A DNA stretch of 64,000 nucleotides from a bacterium D16-51 (GTDB lineage Bacteria; Bacillota; Clostridia; Lachnospirales; Lachnospiraceae), in assembly GCA_003612285.1 (NCBI GenBank), contig RAYE01000027.1:1-64000 (forward strand), in the 5' to 3' direction. A program made the position numbers and the translations under genes. The notes beneath the pieces are model-generated. The model was not told where the DNA came from, ran no database searches, and saw only the letters and a list, made by a program, of their open reading frames with translations. This document shows positions 59,108 to 64,000 of the stretch, in pieces (the first letter of the stretch is position 1; each line of letters begins with the position of its first letter).

Positions 59108-59971
59108 TCAAAATTTTCTGCGTATATATTCCCCAATCCTGGTAATGCACAGCAATGTTACGGTTAAAAAAATGCCAGGAAAAAAAAGAATCCACCAATC
59201 ATTTGTCAAAATCGCTTTTTCTGCCAGTGAAAGCATGCTTCCCCAGGAAACCATTTCCACTGGCAGCCCAAGCCCCATAAAGCTAAGTGTTGATTCTGCC
59301 AAAATTGCGCTGCGGATCTCCATAACGGCCATAAACATAATAGAAGGCATAAATCCTGGTAAAAAATGCTCCCATAGGATATGCAAAAAACTGCCTCCCA
59401 TACATTTTGACGCAGCCACATATTCACATTTACGCAGCTTAATCACCTCTGCCCGGATTACTTTCGCCATCGCAGCCCAGCCTGTCATCCCAATCGCAGC
59501 TGAAACCGAAAATACAGTATTCTCCCCAAAAACTGCCTGCAAAAAAAGAACCAGAAGCAAAGAAGGGATACTCAGGATTATCTCTGTAAACCGCATAAGC
59601 AGCGCATCTGCCCATGCAGGGGCGCATGCGCTCACAGCCCCGACAAAAATGGCAATGCCTGTAGAAACCGCTGCTGATACAATCCCGATAAACAGCGAAA
59701 CCCTGCCGCCATACCAAATCATAGAAAAAATATCCCGCCCCAAAGTATCTGTCCCAAACAAAAATTCCCCATCTGGAGGAACATTACAGTGTTGCAAGTC
59801 AAGGTAAAACGGGTCTTTGGTCATCACCAATTCACATGCAAGACATACTGCAAGAATCATCCCAAGAAGTATTGCAAAAAAAACAGGCTTCCCCTGATAC
59901 CATTTTTCCTTTTTCACCAGCTTTACATCAGGCATCTTCCTAATCCCAACAATTTCAAATCTATCTTCCAT
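59108..59971 (-). CDS. Opp/Dpp-type ABC permease C
   Basis: The second membrane subunit, 287 residues, with an N-terminal OppC_N segment, FLFGTDTLGRDIFS and the EAA loop (AKVIRAEVIKLRKCEYVAAS). It overlaps the upstream permease gene by 11 bases. Last gene of the operon. Confidence 0.9.
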   Translation of the reverse strand: MEDRFEIVGIRKMPDVKLVKKEKWYQGKPVFFAILLGMILAVCLACELVMTKDPFYLDLQHCNVPPDGEFLFGTDTLGRDIFSMIWYGGRVSLFIGIVSAAVSTGIAIFVGAVSACAPAWADALLMRFTEIILSIPSLLLVLFLQAVFGENTVFSVSAAIGMTGWAAMAKVIRAEVIKLRKCEYVAASKCMGGSFLHILWEHFLPGFMPSIMFMAVMEIRSAILAESTLSFMGLGLPVEMVSWGSMLSLAEKAILTNDWWILFFPGIFLTVTLLCITRIGEYIRRKF

Positions 59972-60917
59972 CCCTTTCTGCCCCCTTTTGCACTGCCATG
60001 TTGCAAAGGATTACAAATGCCCCTGATAAAATACTAAGCAGCATCAAAAGGTTATAATCCTTATACCGCGCGCTTTCATAAGAAAGCGTCCCAATTCCGG
60101 GATAAGAAAAAACAGTTTCAACAATGTAAGTCCCACCCAGAACATGCGGCACGGAAGCAGCCGCCATACTAAGATAAGATGGGATGGCGTTGCGCAGGCA
60201 ATGATGGAACATAATCTGCCGTTTATTCAAGCCTTTTGCCTTTGCAAGCAAAACATAATCTGTCCCTGTCTCCTCTAAAATCCTGTTCCGCACCATATAT
60301 GCATAATACCATATATGGCTTACCACCAGGACAGTTAATGGCAAAATAAGATGCTCCATGCGGCTGCCCCAATCGTCTGCCTTCCCAACTGCATAAGCGC
60401 CGCTGCCCGGAAGCCATTTCAGGTTCGTGGAAAAAATAAAAATAAACAGAAGGGACAGCCAAAACTCGGGAATGCAGCTTGTAATTGTTCCAAGTGTACA
60501 GACAATACGGTCCGGCATCCTGTTTTCATGCCATGCACAAAAAATCCCCAAAAGCAGCGCAAGCAAAAAAACCAGGCAAAAACCCACCCCGCCTAGAAGA
60601 AGCGTATTTCCAATCCGCCCTTTTATTACCTCTATTACATCCATCTTATATTTATAAGAAATTCCAAACTCCCCACGGATAGCATTCCCTAACCAGCGGA
60701 TATACTGCACCCAAACAGAATCCTTTAACCCCAGTTTCTCTTCCGCCCATACTCTCTCCTGAATCCCCATCCTTTCCACACGTTCCCCATAATATGATAC
60801 AAGCGGATCTCCAGGCGCCAGCCGTGAAATAAAAAAAACGGCAGCAGATAAAAGAAAAATGCTGAAAAGAAAAAGAAACACCTTTTTTACACCGTCAAGC
60901 AAACGATACCTTACCAT
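59961..60917 (-). CDS. Opp/Dpp-type ABC permease B
   Basis: The first membrane subunit, 318 residues: ISRLAPGDPLVSYYG near the N-terminus and the EAA loop DYVLLAKAKGLNKRQIMFHH. It overlaps the OppF-type gene by seven bases. Confidence 0.9.
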   Translation of the reverse strand: MVRYRLLDGVKKVFLFLFSIFLLSAAVFFISRLAPGDPLVSYYGERVERMGIQERVWAEEKLGLKDSVWVQYIRWLGNAIRGEFGISYKYKMDVIEVIKGRIGNTLLLGGVGFCLVFLLALLLGIFCAWHENRMPDRIVCTLGTITSCIPEFWLSLLFIFIFSTNLKWLPGSGAYAVGKADDWGSRMEHLILPLTVLVVSHIWYYAYMVRNRILEETGTDYVLLAKAKGLNKRQIMFHHCLRNAIPSYLSMAAASVPHVLGGTYIVETVFSYPGIGTLSYESARYKDYNLLMLLSILSGAFVILCNMAVQKGAERDGR

Positions 60918-61792
60918 ACATCCCCCTCCTGCCTAAGTCTAAAATGAGGAACTGGGATTGATGCAGCTAACGTTTTTGTATATGGATGGCATGGATTTTC
61001 AAACAGCTCTTTAGAGGGCGCTGTTTCCACTAACTTTCCACGCCAGAGCACCCCAACACGGTCACATAAAAATTTAACGGCCAAAAGGTCATGGGCAATA
61101 AATAAAAAGGAAAAACCATGCTCTTTTTGAAGCTGCAAAAATAAATTCATAATCTGCGCCTGAACTGAAACATCCAGCGAAGCAATCGGCTCATCCGCAA
61201 CCAAAAGCTCCGGCTTCATTGCCAGTGCCCGCGCAATCGCCACACGCTGCCTCTGCCCGCCGGAAAGCTCCGAAGGATATTGCTCCAAAACACTGCCATC
61301 CAGGCCAGCCTGGTTCAGCCAGTATTCTGCTTCTGCACAAAGTGAACCTCTTACTGGGGCAATATGCTGTATTTTCATCGGTTCTGCAATAATCTCTCGG
61401 ATCTTCTTACGGGGATTTAGGCTGGAGCTGGAATCCTGAAATATAATCTGACGCTTTGCCAAAAGCATCCGTCTGTGCCGGCGAAATTCCTTTGGATCGC
61501 ATACATCTATACTGTTTGCTTCCTGTACTGCCATATCCTTTTTATTAAAAAAACCTCTTCTTTCCTGGCAATTACCTGTATAAAAAATAATTTTACCGCC
61601 GGATGGCTGGTATATATTCATAATGCAGTGCGCAATTGTCGACTTTCCAGAACCAGATTCCCCTACTAAGCCAAAAATTTCACCTCTGCGGATCTGGAAA
61701 GAAACTTCATCCACTGCTTTTACTTCCATCTTCCTCGCTGGGAAAAACTTATGCGAAAGTTTTTGCACATCCAGTAAAATTTCGTCCTTCAT
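60911..61792 (-). CDS. Opp/Dpp-type ATP-binding protein F
   Basis: ATPase of 293 residues with Walker A GESGSGKST, signature ELSGGQRQR, Walker B LLVADEPIASLD and the C-terminal oligo_HPY extension (CHPYTKTLAASIP). AGGAGGACGGAAGG precedes its ATG. Confidence 0.92.
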   Translation of the reverse strand: MKDEILLDVQKLSHKFFPARKMEVKAVDEVSFQIRRGEIFGLVGESGSGKSTIAHCIMNIYQPSGGKIIFYTGNCQERRGFFNKKDMAVQEANSIDVCDPKEFRRHRRMLLAKRQIIFQDSSSSLNPRKKIREIIAEPMKIQHIAPVRGSLCAEAEYWLNQAGLDGSVLEQYPSELSGGQRQRVAIARALAMKPELLVADEPIASLDVSVQAQIMNLFLQLQKEHGFSFLFIAHDLLAVKFLCDRVGVLWRGKLVETAPSKELFENPCHPYTKTLAASIPVPHFRLRQEGDVW

Positions 61793-61807
61793 CCTTCCGT
61801 CCTCCTG

Positions 61808-62806
61808 TTATCTATACGGTGCAGGCAGCTTTGGCGCACGTTTGTCCAAAAGCCATGTTGCCGCATAATGCGTATCAGAAATGCAAAACATCGGCGGCTC
61901 TTCTTCATAGTCAATTTTAAGTGCATATTCATTCCTGCAGGCAAACGCATCCCCCTTCGGCAGGGATAATGGCGAAGGGGGCATCCCCGGGATTGTATAC
62001 AGCTCCCCCTTTGGTTCTGCATACATTGGAAGCGACCGGAGAAGTCCCAAAGTATATGGATGCCTGGCATCATAAAAAATTTCTTCTGCTGTGCCAGTCT
62101 CTACAATTTTCCCGGCATACATCACTGCTATACGGTCAGCGATCCTTGCCGCAACGCCAAGGTCATGCGTCACAAAAACTACAGCCATCCCCAATTTTTT
62201 CTGTAACTTTTTAAACATATCCAAAATCTGTGCCTGTACTGCTACATCCAGGGCGGTTGTTGGTTCATCGGCAAATACAATCTTCGGGTTTCCCGCAAGG
62301 GCAATTGCCATCACAGTGCGCTGCCGCATTCCTCCGGAAAACTGGTGCGGATACCATTTCATATGTTCCTCCGGGCAGGCAATTCCTGTCAGCCTCATTA
62401 ACTCTTCTGCCCTTTTATATATTTCTTTCTTAGAAAGCCCTTTCTGATGTATTTTTACCGCTTCTGCAACCTGCTTCCCAACAGGTATCGAAGGATTCAG
62501 TGACGCCATAGGATCCTGAAATACCATTGAAAACAGTTTTCCGCGCAGCTTACACATATCCCGTTCCTGATACCCTATAATATCTGTTCCATTTACTAAA
62601 ATACTGCCTGATTTTATTTTTGCCGAAGGCGGTAAAAGCTTCATAACTGTTTTGCATAAAACACTTTTACCGCAGCCTGATTCCCCCACAACAGCCAGGA
62701 CTTCCCCGGATTTCAGGGAAAAACTGACGTCCCGCACTGCCTGCGCTTCTCCCTGCGGCGTATCAAAACTAACCGACAAATCTTTTACTTCTAATAACTC
62801 AGACAT
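61808..62806 (-). CDS. Opp/Dpp-type ATP-binding protein D
   Basis: ATPase of about 332 residues: Walker A GESGCGKSVL, signature FSGGMRQR, Walker B IVFADEPTTALD, and HPYTLGLLRSLP near the end. Start at ATG 62806 (GGGGGA upstream). It pairs with the F subunit to drive import. Confidence 0.92.
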   Translation of the reverse strand: MSELLEVKDLSVSFDTPQGEAQAVRDVSFSLKSGEVLAVVGESGCGKSVLCKTVMKLLPPSAKIKSGSILVNGTDIIGYQERDMCKLRGKLFSMVFQDPMASLNPSIPVGKQVAEAVKIHQKGLSKKEIYKRAEELMRLTGIACPEEHMKWYPHQFSGGMRQRTVMAIALAGNPKIVFADEPTTALDVAVQAQILDMFKKLQKKLGMAVVFVTHDLGVAARIADRIAVMYAGKIVETGTAEEIFYDARHPYTLGLLRSLPMYAEPKGELYTIPGMPPSPLSLPKGDAFACRNEYALKIDYEEEPPMFCISDTHYAATWLLDKRAPKLPAPYR

Positions 62807-62844
62807 AGAATCCCCCATACATCTTCCCACAGCCAAACTGTGCT

Positions 62845-62873
62845 AAAAAAGCGCACCGCCAGCGCTGGTGCCC
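62845..62873 (-). terminator. partial terminator between the binding-protein and ATPase genes
   Basis: GCACC/GGTGC with an inner GC stem is followed by six T residues on the minus strand. It would let more binding protein be made than transporter, a common design. Confidence 0.65.
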
Positions 62874-62919
62874 TTGACCACTACGTTACAGCACAATTTC
62901 CTATTACAAAAAAACTGCC

Positions 62920-64000
62920 TTATTTTGAAAATGTCCATTCCGTAACATTCCAAAAAATGCCAACGCCATGATGCCCCAGCACAGTATCTGTTGAAATCCC
63001 CTGGATTGCAGAGTTTCCCACATAATCAGCATCCACATAGCATATAAACGCAAATGCGGGATCTTTTGCAAGTTCCTCCTGGAACTGATGATATGCCCTG
63101 GCACGGGCTTCCTTGTCATCTGACTGGCGTGCTTTCACCAGATACCTGTCCACGAGCCTATTAGAATACCCGCTATAATTTGCCCCTTTGCCTGTACCAA
63201 AAACTTTATATGTATGGTCGTCCGCATCAAACGGGCTGCCCCAGCCAATCAGATAAGCCATCTGCCCTTCCCAGTCTATCTTCACAGGAATCTCAACGGT
63301 GCAATTTATTCCGATTTCACGAAGCTGCTGTGCAGCCGCCTGCGCGATATCAATACGTGCCTGGTCTCCTACGGCAACGCTAATTACAAAACCCACTGTT
63401 TCCTTGTCCCTCTTATAAAATCCATCCTCTCCCATTATACAGCCTGCCTTTTCCAGGATTTCCTTTGCCTTTTTGGGATTATAACTATATTTTTCCACCA
63501 TCTCATTGTTGTATCTGTTTCTCTGCAGCGGGCCATATGCAGCAATCCCCAGCCCTAAAAGAACCGCATCAATAATCGCTTTGCGGTCTATTGCATAACA
63601 GACTGCAGGAATAATATCCCTGTTTCTTTCCCAATATGCATTGTTAAAATTAAAAAGGATGCCACGGTAATCAGAAGTTTTCATTTGGTAACAGGCATAT
63701 CCATCTTTCCCCGCAAAAGACTGTGCATCCTTTGGCGGGAGCAGGGCCAGATCCAGCTCCCCGGATTTAAGCTGGACTGCCTTTGCACTGTCTTCTGGGA
63801 CAATTTTAAAAACAATCCTTTCAATCTCTCCCTCCCCTTTAAAATAAGCTTCATTTTTAATAAGCGTAATTGCCTGGCCAACGTCCCAGCTTTCCAGTTT
63901 ATATGGGCCTGTGCCGACAGGACTGCGGAAAAAATCAGATTCCTGCATATCTTCGCCAGATACCAGATGCTTCGGGAGAATCGGCATTGCCATATAATCC
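62920..64000 (-). CDS. extracellular solute-binding protein, Opp/Dpp/Nik type (partial)
   Basis: The C-terminal 357 residues of a family-5 binding protein, with WGSPFDADDHTYKVFGTGKG and the C-terminal GHHGVGIFWNVTEWTFSK. The gene continues past the window's right edge, so the signal peptide is not seen. First gene of the import operon. Substrate could be peptides or nickel chelates. Confidence 0.88.
   Translation of the reverse strand, partial: DYMAMPILPKHLVSGEDMQESDFFRSPVGTGPYKLESWDVGQAITLIKNEAYFKGEGEIERIVFKIVPEDSAKAVQLKSGELDLALLPPKDAQSFAGKDGYACYQMKTSDYRGILFNFNNAYWERNRDIIPAVCYAIDRKAIIDAVLLGLGIAAYGPLQRNRYNNEMVEKYSYNPKKAKEILEKAGCIMGEDGFYKRDKETVGFVISVAVGDQARIDIAQAAAQQLREIGINCTVEIPVKIDWEGQMAYLIGWGSPFDADDHTYKVFGTGKGANYSGYSNRLVDRYLVKARQSDDKEARARAYHQFQEELAKDPAFAFICYVDADYVGNSAIQGISTDTVLGHHGVGIFWNVTEWTFSK

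Overview
The window looks like a chromosome segment from a low-GC, spore-forming gut Clostridium relative, most likely Lachnospiraceae. Supporting signs are a tryptophan T-box leader, YlbJ- and SpoVB-type sporulation membrane proteins, BceAB/BceRS-type modules, a secreted GH53 galactanase with a clostridial-style C-terminal wall-binding repeat domain, and many small insertion remnants typical of that family. No rRNA, tRNA or CRISPR array was seen. The species assignment is inference from gene content.

Layout. 0.1-9.2 kb (minus strand): trpEGD behind a Trp T-box, M18 aminopeptidase, zinc-dependent phospholipase C-like protein, YlbJ-like protein, NUDIX hydrolase and MetY. 9.3-11.6 kb: Rpn-family nuclease/transposase and a collapsed ISKra4-type element. 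11.6-14.9 kb: Amidase_6 protein, YyaL-like thioredoxin-domain protein and a cytidylate kinase-like protein. 14.9-16.3 kb: MarR regulator with three candidate operators, followed by a MATE transporter gene destroyed by a MITE and an internal deletion. 16.3-21.0 kb: a complete Bce-type peptide sensing/detoxification module. 21.2-22.9 kb: an ECF sigma factor with a putative anti-sigma factor. 23.3-27.4 kb: a sucrose unit (amylosucrase-like GH13, LacI regulator, fructokinase) with palindromic operators.

27.6-40.2 kb is a decayed accessory region. It holds at least four MITE or short-repeat families, remnants of IS200/IS605, IS1380, IS4 and IS630 elements, broken MATE and ABC exporter genes, small regulators, a ParE/Phd toxin-antitoxin pair and small coiled-coil ORFs next to stem-loop repeats. 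It also holds a candidate small RNA with a consensus promoter and a strong terminator, and a structured segment that may be a transposon-associated RNA. Several broken genes here keep both ends and have lost the middle.

40.2-48.1 kb returns to housekeeping genes: NagA, shikimate kinase, RqcH, a PHP phosphatase, a cysteine desulfurase and a SpoVB-like flippase. 48.1-52.0 kb is the large secreted galactanase. 52.1-56.3 kb is a TraX-like protein and a second two-component/ABC module. 56.4-58.2 kb encodes an unusual fusion of a MATE transporter with an RsbW/SpoIIAB-like ATPase domain. 58.3-64 kb has a small membrane protein gene and an Opp/Dpp-type ABC import operon that runs off the right edge.

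No single complete, clearly novel defence system was found. The best candidates for something undescribed are the MATE-ATPase fusion, the 35.3-35.75 kb RNA region and the set of small mobile repeats that edit host genes.
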